A stretch of DNA of 64,000 nucleotides. Origin: CAJINA01 sp964636125 (GTDB taxonomy: Bacteria > Desulfobacterota > Desulfobacteria > Desulfobacterales > CAJINA01). This document shows, one piece after another, positions 26,470-35,064 of this stretch. The number at the start of each line of letters is the position of its first letter. Position 1 is the stretch's first letter. The notes under the pieces are model-generated. The model saw only the letters and a list, made by a program, of their open reading frames with translations, had not been told where the DNA came from and searched no databases. The DNA lies in NCBI GenBank assembly GCA_964636125.1, contig CAZWPX010000004.1, forward strand, positions 1 through 64,000, read 5' to 3'. Both the position numbers and the translations under genes were made by a program.

Positions 26470-27807
26470 ATGACTGAATCAGAAAGCCAGGCAGAACAAC
26501 AGATTTTTGACCAGGCGACCGAAGCCGGCCTTGCGAAACTGACCGAAGAAAAAATCCAGCAGGTAATCAATAATGTTTTGCAAGGGGAGACCGGCGCCAG
26601 GCTGAAGACATACGTTCAGACCTGCATCCATTGCGGGCTCTGTTCGGAGGCTTGTCACTACTACCTCTCCCATGATAATGACCCTGCGTTTTCACCGGTT
26701 GGAAAAGTCAAACAGACCCTGTGGGAAATCCTGAAAAAGAAAGGGCGGGTCAGTCGTGATTTTGTCAGGTGCATGACCAGAATTGCCCAGACCGAGTGCA
26801 ATTTGTGTAAGCGCTGCGCCATGTATTGCCCCTTCGGTATCGATATTGCCTATCTCATGCTTGTGGTCAGGCGCATGTGCCACCTGCTTGGTGTTACGCC
26901 ACGCTACATCCAGGATACCGCCCACAGCCATTCAGTGACCATGAACCAGATGTGGGTCAAACCGGATGAGTGGCCGGACACCTTGCAGTGGCAGGAAGAA
27001 GAAGCCCAGGCTGAAATTCCTACTTTGCGGATTCCCCTTGAAAAAGAAGGGGCGGATATCATGTATTCCGTTATCGGCCCCGAGCCCAAATTCCAGGCCC
27101 AGCTGATTTACCAGGCGGCCGTTATCATGGATGTGGCCGGGGTAAACTGGACCATGCCGGCTTCTTCGGGGTGGGACAACAGCGACATGGCCATGTTTAC
27201 CGGGGATAATGAATTGATGGGGCGTATGAAGCGGCACCATTTTGAAACCGCCGCCCGGTTGAAGGTCAAGAAAATTGTCATGGGAGAGTGCGGGCACGCT
27301 TTCCGGTCTGTATACGATGTGGGCAACCGCTGGCTGGGCTGGAAAATGCCGCCCATACCCATTGTGCATGCCATCGAGTTTTACTACGATCTTATCAAGT
27401 CCGGAAAAATCAAGATCAAAAAGAAATTCGAAAAACCGGTCACCCTGCACGACCCCTGTAATGTGGTGCGCGGGGGCGGGTTGCATGAGAAGGCCAGATA
27501 CGTTGTCAGGGCGATTTGCGAAGAGTTGATTGAAATGCATCCCAACCGGGAACACAATTATTGCTGCATCGCCGGGGGGGGGGTCATCAATTGCGGCCCG
27601 CCCTATAAAAAAACCCGGATGGAGGGCAACAAGGTGAAGGCGGAGCAGCTCTTTGAGGTGAAAACAAGAGGCGCAGATGTACTGATCGCCCCCTGTCATA
27701 ACTGTCACAGCGGTCTTGAGGATATCAACCACCACTTTGGAATCGGGCAGGAAATCAAATTCATCGGTGATATCATTTATGAAGTCATGGAAAAACCGGA
27801 AGCATAA
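26470..27807 (+). CDS. tmcB: TmcB, cytoplasmic iron-sulfur protein with CCG domains
   Basis: A 445-residue soluble protein with two [4Fe-4S] motifs (CIHCGLCSEACH and CNLCKRCAMYCPFGID). It has two CCG-type signatures (HNYCCIAGGG, where the second part reads CCI instead of CCG, and APCHNC). It is a paralogue of HmcF. It is expected to receive electrons from TmcC on the cytoplasmic side. AAGGAGCTG precedes the ATG, and tmcA follows after 15 bp. Confidence 0.94.
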   Translation: MTESESQAEQQIFDQATEAGLAKLTEEKIQQVINNVLQGETGARLKTYVQTCIHCGLCSEACHYYLSHDNDPAFSPVGKVKQTLWEILKKKGRVSRDFVRCMTRIAQTECNLCKRCAMYCPFGIDIAYLMLVVRRMCHLLGVTPRYIQDTAHSHSVTMNQMWVKPDEWPDTLQWQEEEAQAEIPTLRIPLEKEGADIMYSVIGPEPKFQAQLIYQAAVIMDVAGVNWTMPASSGWDNSDMAMFTGDNELMGRMKRHHFETAARLKVKKIVMGECGHAFRSVYDVGNRWLGWKMPPIPIVHAIEFYYDLIKSGKIKIKKKFEKPVTLHDPCNVVRGGGLHEKARYVVRAICEELIEMHPNREHNYCCIAGGGVINCGPPYKKTRMEGNKVKAEQLFEVKTRGADVLIAPCHNCHSGLEDINHHFGIGQEIKFIGDIIYEVMEKPEA

Positions 27808-27822
27808 CAGGAGGGGCGCCAA

Positions 27823-28203
27823 ATGGGAAACCGCATAATCATTATCGCTTTGATCGGTCTGATTTCCGTGTCGCTGCTTACCACCGCGTTTTCCCAGGAA
27901 GAGATGGTGGTGGTGGACAATAGTGCGTTTGACGATGTCCGGCGGTCACCGGCCGCATTTGTACATGATGCGCATAACGAGAAGGCCGGGATTGAAGAGT
28001 GTTTTGAGTGCCACCATGTTTATGAAGATGGGAACCTGGTTGAAGATGAATCCTCAGAGGATCAGAGCTGCTCGGATTGTCATGAGCTTGAATCTTCAGG
28101 CAGCATGCCCGGCTTGATGAAGGCTTTTCATCAAAATTGCAAAGGGTGCCACCAGAGAGAAAAATCGGGTCCGGTGATGTGTGGCGAGTGTCATAAAAGA
28201 TAA
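27823..28203 (+). CDS. tmcA: TmcA, tetrahaem type II cytochrome c3
   Basis: This 126-residue exported protein has a signal peptide (IIIIALIGLISVSLLTTAFSQ) and four CxxCH motifs (C60, C83, C106 and C120 are the first cysteines), with HDAH and HH supplying axial ligands. This is the pattern of type II cytochrome c3. In Desulfovibrio it takes electrons from type I cytochrome c3 and passes them to TmcBCD. Here tmcA is last in the operon (D-C-B-A), the reverse of the tmcABCD order. AGGAGGGGC precedes the ATG. Confidence 0.95.
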   Translation: MGNRIIIIALIGLISVSLLTTAFSQEEMVVVDNSAFDDVRRSPAAFVHDAHNEKAGIEECFECHHVYEDGNLVEDESSEDQSCSDCHELESSGSMPGLMKAFHQNCKGCHQREKSGPVMCGECHKR

Positions 28204-28209
28204 GGGGGG

Positions 28210-28364
28210 CCAAGTTTGAAGTGATCTTGTAGAAAGTGATAAAGTTAAGGAATCCTCCTGTTTATAGAAAACCAGGGGCGCGTAGCGACGCCATAACTTT
28301 AGGCGTCGCGAAGCAAGTGCCTTACGTGGTGCATTTTAGCTCACTTTAGTCACTTTCAACTTGC
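28210..28364 (+). repeat. Imperfect palindromic element (E) after tmcA
   Basis: About 155 bp with imperfect inverted ends (CAAGTTTGAAGTGA on the left, complement of CAAGTTGAAAGTGA on the right). A strong inner stem GCGACGCC/GGCGTCGC is at 28285-28309. It holds a 30-base module at 28303-28332 that matches, inverted, 28 of 30 bases of the module in family B copy 2 at 18023-18052. No gene is visible in the 240-bp gap. It may end the tmc transcript, although no long T-run is present. Confidence 0.6.
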
Positions 28365-28443
28365 TGGTGTAGGAACCAAGCCCCTTTCAGGGGCAATCCA
28401 AAGCCTGGTCATCTGGACCAGGATTCTTTACACGGGAGACGTC

Positions 28444-28794
28444 ATGCCAAAAAAAATACTAATTATTGATGATGATCCGGTTATCGTGAAATATCTGCAG
28501 GCGGTTTTCAGTGATAACGGCTACGCGACTTGTACCGCATCGAGCAGCATGGAAGGCCTTGAAACCGTCCGCAAAGAGAATCCGGACCTTATTACGCTTG
28601 ATCTTGAGATGCCTGAAGAGTGGGGTGCGCGGTTTTACCGCCGACTACGAAAAGAAAAAGCCTTGAAGGATATTCCGGTAATTGTTATCAGCGGGATAGA
28701 CGGGGATCATGCCGTAAAAGACGCGGTCACCTTTCTACGCAAACCGTTTGATCCTGAAAAGCTGATTGGTATCGTAAAAAACACCATCGGATAG
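28444..28794 (+). CDS. Single-domain response regulator
   Basis: A 116-residue receiver: ILIIDDDPVIVKYL, phospho-acceptor in ITLDLEMPEEWG, conserved Thr/Ser in VISG and Lys in FLRKPFDPEKL. No output domain follows. It is related to the receiver at 21139-21534. It lies downstream of tmcA and an intervening palindrome, so it may have its own promoter. It could act in phosphorelay with the receiver-kinases of this cluster. Confidence 0.88.
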   Translation: MPKKILIIDDDPVIVKYLQAVFSDNGYATCTASSSMEGLETVRKENPDLITLDLEMPEEWGARFYRRLRKEKALKDIPVIVISGIDGDHAVKDAVTFLRKPFDPEKLIGIVKNTIG

Positions 28795-28852
28795 GTGCGT
28801 TCAGTAACAACGTCGTCGTTATCAAATGGGGCCATAAGCCATATCAAAACAG

Positions 28853-28890
28853 ATGCCGGTGATTCTACAAGTGAATCACCGGCATTTTCT
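28853..28890. terminator. Bidirectional terminator between the receiver gene and prpE
   Basis: A perfect 13-bp stem, ATGCCGGTGATTC paired with GAATCACCGGCAT, has a 7-base loop. It is followed by TTTTCT on the plus strand and preceded by A-rich sequence that gives T's on the minus strand. It separates two convergent genes. Confidence 0.85.
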
Positions 28891-28916
28891 ATTGATGAGC
28901 CGTTACCGGCTTTGGT

Positions 28917-30824
28917 TTACTCCTTCCTGGCACCCGCATAGCCGATACCTTCCAGGGCTTCTTCCATCTCACCCAGAATTGAATGATCGTCTATTGTGGC
29001 CGGTACCTTGTATTCCTTGTTGTCGGCAATACTCTGGATGGTACCGCGCAGGATCTTGCCGGACCTGGTTTTCGGAAGTCGTTTGACAACCGTGGCGGTC
29101 TTGAATGCGGCCACCGGTCCGATCCGGTTCCTGACACTCTGGATGACCTCTTTCACGATCTCGGCATTGTCACGATCGACCCCGGCGTTGAGGACTACGA
29201 ATCCCACGGGGACCTGCCCCTTGAGCTTGTCGTCGACACCGAGGACCGCACATTCGGCCACATCCGGATGGTCGGCCAGAACCTCTTCCATGGCCCCGGT
29301 GGAGAGCCTGTGGCCGGCGACGTTGATGATGTCATCGGTACGGGACATAACAAAAACGTAGCCGTCCGCATCGATAAAACCGGCATCCGCTGTCTTGTAG
29401 TAGCCCGGGAATTCATCCAGATAGGATTCCAGGAAGCGGGCATCGTTCTGCCACAGGGTCGGCAGGGTTCCGGGAGGCAGCGGGAGCTTGACCACGAGGG
29501 CCCCGATTTCACCCGGGGCAACCTGTTTGTTGTCGGCGTCAACCACCTGGACATTCCAGCCGGGCGCCGCTTTGGTCGGGGTGCCTTCCTTGACTTCAAA
29601 CTGATGGATGCCCATGCAGTTCGCGCAGATGGCCCAGCCGGTCTCCGTCTGCCACCAGTGGTCAATCACCGGGATGCCCAGGCTGTTTTCGGCCCAGTGG
29701 AGGGTGTCCGGATCCAGGCGCTCGCCGGCCAGGAACAGGGTCTTGAAATCAGAAAGGTCATATTTTTTCAACAACTCGGCTTTGGGGTCTTCGCGCTTAA
29801 TGGCGCGGAAGGCGGTGGGAGCAGTGAACATGGTCTTGACCTTGTGGTCGGCAATCACGCGCCAGAAGACGCCGGCATCCGGGGTGCCCACCGGTTTGCC
29901 TTCAAAAAGAATCGTGGTGCAGCCTTTGAGCAGCGGTCCGTAGACAATATAGGAGTGCCCGACTACCCAGCCAACATCCGAGGCGGCCCAGTAAACGTCG
30001 CCGGCATCTACATTGTAGATGTTTTTCATGGTCCATTTGAGTGCAACCACATGGCCACCGTTATCACGGACCACACCCTTGGGCTGTCCGGTGGTGCCGG
30101 AGGTGTAAAGGATGTACAGCGGATCGGTTGCCGCCAAAGGCACACAGTCCGCCGGGGCGGCTGCGGACACTTCTGTTTCCCAGTCAAGGTCCCGGCCGTC
30201 AATCATCTCGGCTTTTTCCATGGGGCGCTGAATGATGAGGCATTTTTCGGGTTTGGAATCGGAGAGATTAATGGCTTCATCCAGCAGGGGTTTATAGGCA
30301 ATCACCTTGGCAACTTCAATACCGCAGGAGGCAGACATGATGACCTTGGGTTTGGCATCATTGATGCGGGTTGCCAGCTCGGCAGCGGCAAATCCGCCGA
30401 ACACAACCGAATGGACGGCACCAATCCTGGCACAGGCCAGCATCGCCATGGCAGCCTCTGCGATCATGGGCATGTAGATCAACACGCGATCGCCTTTGGT
30501 TACGCCCTGACTGACCAGGACGCCGGCGACTTTAGCAACTTCGTCCCGCAGTTCATTATACGTATATTTTGTGATGGTATCGGTCACCGGGCTGTCGTAG
30601 ATCAGGGCATCCTGGTCTCCCCGGCCGTTATCAATGTGAAAGTCCAGGGCATTGTAACAGGTATTGATTTCACCACCGGTGAACCAGCGGTAAAACGGTT
30701 TGTTGGAATCATCAAGAACCTTGTCCCATTTTTTGTACCAGTGGCAGTCTTCAGCGGCGGCAGCCCAGAATTCATTGGGGTTGTTGATAGACTGTGCATG
30801 GGCCTCATCATACGGGTTGGTCAT
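28917..30824 (-). CDS. prpE: Propionyl-CoA synthetase (acyl-CoA synthetase)
   Basis: A 635-residue AMP-forming acyl-CoA synthetase of the ACS/PrpE type. The ATP-binding signature YTSGTTGQPKG, the motif HWWQTETGW and the late LPKTRSGKILRGT with the acetylatable lysine are all present. The stretch GAVHSVVFGGFAAAELATRINDA is typical of PrpE; acetate use cannot be excluded. It converts propionate, ATP and CoA to propionyl-CoA, AMP and PPi, feeding propionate oxidation. GGGAGGATATACC lies before the ATG. The 226 bp upstream, up to the end of nrdG, hold no gene. Confidence 0.9.
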   Translation of the reverse strand: MTNPYDEAHAQSINNPNEFWAAAAEDCHWYKKWDKVLDDSNKPFYRWFTGGEINTCYNALDFHIDNGRGDQDALIYDSPVTDTITKYTYNELRDEVAKVAGVLVSQGVTKGDRVLIYMPMIAEAAMAMLACARIGAVHSVVFGGFAAAELATRINDAKPKVIMSASCGIEVAKVIAYKPLLDEAINLSDSKPEKCLIIQRPMEKAEMIDGRDLDWETEVSAAAPADCVPLAATDPLYILYTSGTTGQPKGVVRDNGGHVVALKWTMKNIYNVDAGDVYWAASDVGWVVGHSYIVYGPLLKGCTTILFEGKPVGTPDAGVFWRVIADHKVKTMFTAPTAFRAIKREDPKAELLKKYDLSDFKTLFLAGERLDPDTLHWAENSLGIPVIDHWWQTETGWAICANCMGIHQFEVKEGTPTKAAPGWNVQVVDADNKQVAPGEIGALVVKLPLPPGTLPTLWQNDARFLESYLDEFPGYYKTADAGFIDADGYVFVMSRTDDIINVAGHRLSTGAMEEVLADHPDVAECAVLGVDDKLKGQVPVGFVVLNAGVDRDNAEIVKEVIQSVRNRIGPVAAFKTATVVKRLPKTRSGKILRGTIQSIADNKEYKVPATIDDHSILGEMEEALEGIGYAGARKE

Positions 30825-31050
30825 GGTATATCCTCCCTATGGTTGAAATTTTTGTCCATGGCGGACAACATAAATTCAGGCACCTGATCGCGGTTAGGTT
30901 TCCGGAAAACCGGGCGCATTTGGGCCGGATTGGATCGGGTTTTCGAAAATTCAGAAAATTTTACCTTAAGGAATTGACCACATGGGTGTCAAGACAAAAG
31001 TGAATGGCATACAGTATGTGAATGCTGTGTAATGTTTGGGGGGAGACCAT

Positions 31051-31794
31051 TTATCGCAGGAGGCACTCTGTGACCAGAGGGGCGACTTTTTTGTGCATCT
31101 TTTCCAGGTCGAGCATGTCCGGTTGAACCCGATGGCGCTTGAAAAAATCAGGGTTCAGCACCCTGGACGGATTAAACATCTGCAGGACGTATTTTCGGGC
31201 GCCCTGGATACTGTTTGCAATATCGACGATGGTGTCGGGACCGGCGAGGGGCTGCATGCAGGTGGTCCTGAATTCGTAGGCCAGGCCGGAGGACATGATC
31301 AGCCGGATACTGGCTTTGATTTGTGTGCTGACATCCCGGGCCGTGATCACCGGGTTGTACCGGGAGAGGGGCGCTTTCACATCCATGGCCACATAATCCA
31401 CACAACCGGTGCTGATGAGCCGGGACAGGACTTCTGGCCGGCTGCCGTTGGTGTCGAGCTTGATCGGGTAGCCCAGCTGTTTGATACGGCTGCAAATTTC
31501 ACCAATGGCGTTGTGCAAAGTGGGTTCACCGCCGGATAGGACCACACCTTCGAGCAGTCCCCGACGGCTTTCAAGAAAGGTATATACCGTTTCAAACGGG
31601 ATCCGGTCAGCGCGCGGGGGTGTGCCCCGGGCCAGGTTCGGGTTGTGGCAGTAGGGGCATGCAAAATTACACCCGGTCAGGAAAAGGACACAGCTGACTT
31701 TCCCGGGGTAGTCAATGAGGGAGTTTTTCTGGATACCGCCAAAAAACGGCTCGCCGGTGTCTAAAGGGACTGAAAAGTTGAGATCACTGCTCAT
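31051..31794 (-). CDS. nrdG: Anaerobic ribonucleotide reductase activating protein
   Basis: A 247-residue radical SAM enzyme with the cluster motif CNFACPYCHNP (CxxxCxxC) about 45 residues in, and a Gly-rich SAM site VVLSGGEPTLH. It generates the glycyl radical in NrdD by reductive cleavage of S-adenosylmethionine. It overlaps nrdD by 11 bp at its 5' end, so the two are co-translated. The length is longer than that of short NrdG proteins and fits the group found with NrdD in strict anaerobes. Confidence 0.92.
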   Translation of the reverse strand: MSSDLNFSVPLDTGEPFFGGIQKNSLIDYPGKVSCVLFLTGCNFACPYCHNPNLARGTPPRADRIPFETVYTFLESRRGLLEGVVLSGGEPTLHNAIGEICSRIKQLGYPIKLDTNGSRPEVLSRLISTGCVDYVAMDVKAPLSRYNPVITARDVSTQIKASIRLIMSSGLAYEFRTTCMQPLAGPDTIVDIANSIQGARKYVLQMFNPSRVLNPDFFKRHRVQPDMLDLEKMHKKVAPLVTECLLR

Positions 31795-33931
31795 TCGCGC
31801 TGATCTTTAAAGGTTCGTCGCGGTCATCCCGGGCTGTATCTGCAGCATTGGCGTACGTTTTGCGCAGGCTGTATTCGGCCTGTTTGCCGTTGTTCCATTG
31901 TTTGACCGGGCGCAGGTACCCGACCACGCGTGAATAGACCTCCGTTTCCTGGCTGCAGTTCCCGCACGTGTGGTGCTCTCCGGCCAGGTACCCGTGGGTC
32001 GGGCAGACACTGAATGTGGGCGTGATGGTAAAATAGGGCAGTCGGTAGTTGGTGGCGACCTTCTTGATCAGCGATTTCAGCACCGTGGTGTCACTTACTT
32101 TTTCGCCCAGGAATATGTGTAAAACAGTACCGCCGGTATACTTGGTCTGCAGTTCATCCTGCAGGGCCAGGGTCTCAAAGATGTCATCGGTGTAATTCAC
32201 GGGCAGCTGGGTCGAGTTGGTATAATAGGGGGCCGCCCCTTTCTGGTAGTTGTTTTCGTTGGCACACCTGATATCCGGATACTGGTTTTTATCCAGCATG
32301 CACAACCGGTAGGAGGTTCCTTCGGCCGGGGTCGCTTCCAGGTTGAAGATGTCTCCGGTGGTGTCCTGGACCTCGGCCATAATATCCCGAATAAAGTCCA
32401 TGGTTTCGGCTGCAAAGGCCTGGCCGTGCGGGCTGGCGATATCCTGCCCCAGGAAGTTGAGGCAGGCTTCATTCATGCCGATGATCCCGATCGTCGAGAA
32501 ATGATTCTTCCAGTATAGCCCCCCGTTTTTCTTGATGTCCCGCAGGTAGAATTTTGAGTAGGGGTAGAGGTTCTTTTCTGTGAATTTTTCCAGGATTTTT
32601 CTTTTGATAGTCAGACTCTCCACCGCCAGGCGGATCTGTTTCTCAAGCCGCGCCAGAAATGCCGCCCGGTCATTTGCCAGGTAGCCGATGCGGGGCAGAT
32701 TAAGGGTGACAACCCCGATGGACCCGGTCAGCGGGTTGGCTCCGAAAAGTCCGCCACCGCGTTTGAGCAGCTCACGGTTGTCCAGCCGCAGGCGGCAGCA
32801 CATGGAGCGGGCGTCATCCGGGGACATGTCTGAATTTACAAAGTTTGAAAAGTAGGGGATGCCGTATTTTCCGGTCATTTTCCACAGGGGCTCTAACTCG
32901 GGGTTGTCCCAGTCGAAGTCCGGCGTGATGTTGTAAGTCGGAATCGGAAAGGTAAAAACCCGGCCTTTGGCGTCGCCGTCCATCATCACCTCGGCAAAAG
33001 CCTGGTTGATCATGTTCATCTCTTTCTGGAATTCGGCATAGGTTGCGTCAAGGCCCTGGCCACCTACGATCACAGGGGAATGTTTCAGGGTCTGGGGCAC
33101 GTACAGATCCATGGTGATATTGGTGAACGGGGTTTGAAAACCGACGCGGGTAGGGATGTTGATGTTGAAAACAAATTCCTGCAGCGCCTGTTTGACCTCC
33201 TGCTGGTCCAGGTTGTCATAGCGGACGAAAGGTGCCAGGAGTGTGTCGAAGTTGGAGACGGCCTGGGCACCGGCCGCTTCCCCCTGAAGGGTATAAAAGA
33301 AGTTGACGATCTGGCCCAGGGCGGACCGCAGGTGTTTGGGTGGGGCGCTTTCGACTTTGCCTTCCACGCCTTTGAAGCCATTGCACAGTAAATCCTGCAG
33401 GTCCCAGCCCACGCAGTAGACCGAGAGCAGGCTTAAATCGTGAATGTGCAGGTCGCCGTCTTTATGCGCCTGGCGAATCTCCGGGGGATAGATGCTGTTG
33501 AGCCAGTATTCTGAGGTGACATCCGAGGAGATATAATTGTTCAGGCCCTGGAGCGAGTAGCACATATTGCTGTTTTCTTTTATTTTCCAGTCCAGTTTCT
33601 GGATATAATGGTCCACGAGATCTACATTTGCCCGGGTAACCATCTGTCTGATTCGGGCGTGCTGGTCCCGGTATAAAATGTAGGCTTTGGCGGCTTCGTG
33701 GTAGGGTGAATCGAGTAAAACTCTTTCAACAATATCCTGGATCTCTTCGACTTCAGGTACAGGCCCCAGGCGCAGTTCGTGTGCGAGCGTCAATACGCGC
33801 AGGGTGAGCTTGCGGGCTTCGCGCTCCTCATAAGCTTCGGTGGCTTTGCCTGCTTCTGCGATTGCAACGGTAATTTTTGAGGATTCAAATTCAACCGTTC
33901 TACCGTTTCGTTTTTTAATTTGCTCGAACAA
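31784..33931 (-). CDS. nrdD: Anaerobic (class III) ribonucleoside-triphosphate reductase
   Basis: This 715-residue enzyme reduces ribonucleoside triphosphates to deoxyribonucleotides under anaerobic conditions. An N-terminal ATP-cone (IKKRNGRTVEFESSKITVAI) gives allosteric control. The C-terminal zinc site has CPTH and CGNC, and the glycyl-radical motif RVVGYLRP is intact about 40 residues from the end. It is coupled to nrdG downstream. Two tandem palindromes about 160-200 bp upstream of the start look like NrdR boxes. Confidence 0.96.
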   Translation of the reverse strand: MFEQIKKRNGRTVEFESSKITVAIAEAGKATEAYEEREARKLTLRVLTLAHELRLGPVPEVEEIQDIVERVLLDSPYHEAAKAYILYRDQHARIRQMVTRANVDLVDHYIQKLDWKIKENSNMCYSLQGLNNYISSDVTSEYWLNSIYPPEIRQAHKDGDLHIHDLSLLSVYCVGWDLQDLLCNGFKGVEGKVESAPPKHLRSALGQIVNFFYTLQGEAAGAQAVSNFDTLLAPFVRYDNLDQQEVKQALQEFVFNINIPTRVGFQTPFTNITMDLYVPQTLKHSPVIVGGQGLDATYAEFQKEMNMINQAFAEVMMDGDAKGRVFTFPIPTYNITPDFDWDNPELEPLWKMTGKYGIPYFSNFVNSDMSPDDARSMCCRLRLDNRELLKRGGGLFGANPLTGSIGVVTLNLPRIGYLANDRAAFLARLEKQIRLAVESLTIKRKILEKFTEKNLYPYSKFYLRDIKKNGGLYWKNHFSTIGIIGMNEACLNFLGQDIASPHGQAFAAETMDFIRDIMAEVQDTTGDIFNLEATPAEGTSYRLCMLDKNQYPDIRCANENNYQKGAAPYYTNSTQLPVNYTDDIFETLALQDELQTKYTGGTVLHIFLGEKVSDTTVLKSLIKKVATNYRLPYFTITPTFSVCPTHGYLAGEHHTCGNCSQETEVYSRVVGYLRPVKQWNNGKQAEYSLRKTYANAADTARDDRDEPLKISANEQ

Positions 33932-34086
33932 GGGGTCACCTCTGTCAATTTACGTTGATGTTTCAACGGGCTGTTTACTTATGAGTTAATTACTGGTAGT
34001 GCAGGCCAGAAGCGATCTTGAGTCAGAATTCTGTTTCGAGATGGCTTCATACGAAGTATCGCAACTTGCAGGTGCGAACATTTTTA

Positions 34087-34133
34087 TTACAACATGTTGT
34101 TGTGTGTCAACAGGAAAAGTCAACATGTTGTGG
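34087..34133. promoter_or_regulatory. Tandem NrdR-box-like palindromes
   Basis: ACAACATGTTGT (centre near 34094.5) and CAACATGTTG (centre near 34125.5) are two palindromes exactly 31 bp apart. NrdR binds two palindromic boxes with this three-turn spacing in front of ribonucleotide reductase genes, and the cores fit the C-A/T-A-...-T-A/T-G pattern in 8 of 10 positions. They lie upstream of nrdD (minus strand), and also upstream of the small plus-strand gene. Confidence 0.6.
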
Positions 34134-34168
34134 CTTGTAGGGTTTCGGCGGATGTTTGCGGGAGGTAT

Positions 34169-34438
34169 ATGCGACTGGAATCAAAACCGGTATATCGAAG
34201 GGTCATCTCACCCTGGTATGATTCCGAAACGGTCTGTTTCGGTGTCATTATATTGATGCTGATAGTCCTTGTTTTTGCCATCACGGGGATCTCCGTGGCC
34301 GGAAGTCATCCGGTCTGGGGTACCCATATGTGGGTTCCGGGATTGCTCGCCGGCCTGAGCACCTGGGTCCTGATTACGACTTCCCTGCGGCTGGTCCGGC
34401 GGTTGCTGGACAGGCATTCGGATGAATCCAGCCTTTAG
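34169..34438 (+). CDS. Small two-helix membrane protein, unknown
   Basis: An 89-residue protein with two membrane helices (VCFGVIILMLIVLVFAITG and VPGLLAGLSTWVLITTSLRLV) and charged ends. GGAGGT lies close before the ATG. It is not a recognised family. The TAG stop overlaps the first base of repeat A copy 2, so the repeat may define its end. Coding status is moderately supported by the ribosome site and helix pattern. Confidence 0.55.
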   Translation: MRLESKPVYRRVISPWYDSETVCFGVIILMLIVLVFAITGISVAGSHPVWGTHMWVPGLLAGLSTWVLITTSLRLVRRLLDRHSDESSL

Positions 34439-34595
34439 GGCCGCGGGAAAAAAATAATTACACATCTTGCTTGTCTTTTGGTCCGTCTGCTGCGTTACAT
34501 CCACCGGTACATATCCTGATATGCACCGGTGGATCTGCCTTGCTGACGAACCAAAATCCGGCGCAATCTTGCGCAATTATTTTTTTCCGAGGCCC
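34438..34595 (+). repeat. Palindromic dispersed repeat, family A copy 2
   Basis: About 158 bp, same orientation as copy 1 and more than 90% alike by eye. The ends are GGGCCGCGGG-A7-TAATT and AATTATTTTTTTCCGAGGCCC; the long A and T tracts would give intrinsic termination in both directions if the palindrome folds. The left end overlaps the TAG stop of the small membrane protein gene. Confidence 0.88.
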
Positions 34596-34646
34596 TTAGT
34601 TCCTAACTCGTGTCCATTGAGAGAGCCAATTATAAATAAGACCTGC

Positions 34647-35057
34647 CTACTGCGGGAGGAAAGAGAGAATTTTCAGAAACATGTCGGGGGGAATGTAACC
34701 GGACCGGTTTCCAAAAGGCTTGCCGTCCGGTTGTATGAACCAGGTGGTCGGCAGGTAGTAGACCTTGTACATGGCGGCGATCTGCCGTTCTGAGTCCACG
34801 TTCACTTTGACGGGGATGTACTGGTTGTTAAGGGCTGTGACCACCCGGGTGTCTTTCCAGGTGCTTTTTTTCATCTCTGCGCAGGCCGGGCAGGTGTCGG
34901 AATAAAAATAGATCACCAGGGGTTTGCCTGCCTGTTTACTACGGGCCAGGCCGTCATTGAATTTCAGCCACCGAATGGTTTCCGGCGGATTGGTCCCGGA
35001 GGCTGCGGCCGCCCAGAAAAGGGCGATCAGGAGAATGGACAGGCCGATCTTTTGCAT
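34647..35057 (-). CDS. Exported thioredoxin-fold protein
   Basis: A 136-residue protein with a signal peptide (LSILLIALFWAAAASG) and a thioredoxin-like domain with the active site YSDTCPACAEM (CPAC). The cis-Pro segment VYYLPTTWFIQPDG is also present. It is probably a periplasmic thiol-disulfide protein that receives electrons from the CcdA-type protein encoded 7 bp upstream. Possible jobs are keeping cytochrome c haem-site cysteines reduced or maturing another redox protein. Confidence 0.85.
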   Translation of the reverse strand: MQKIGLSILLIALFWAAAASGTNPPETIRWLKFNDGLARSKQAGKPLVIYFYSDTCPACAEMKKSTWKDTRVVTALNNQYIPVKVNVDSERQIAAMYKVYYLPTTWFIQPDGKPFGNRSGYIPPDMFLKILSFLPQ

Positions 35058-35064
35058 TTGAAGT

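Noticed and set aside
28983..30887. A 634-codon ORF on the plus strand opposite prpE
   Set aside because: It is the antisense shadow of prpE: the minus-strand frame has all acyl-CoA synthetase motifs, and the plus-strand translation has none and no ribosome site.
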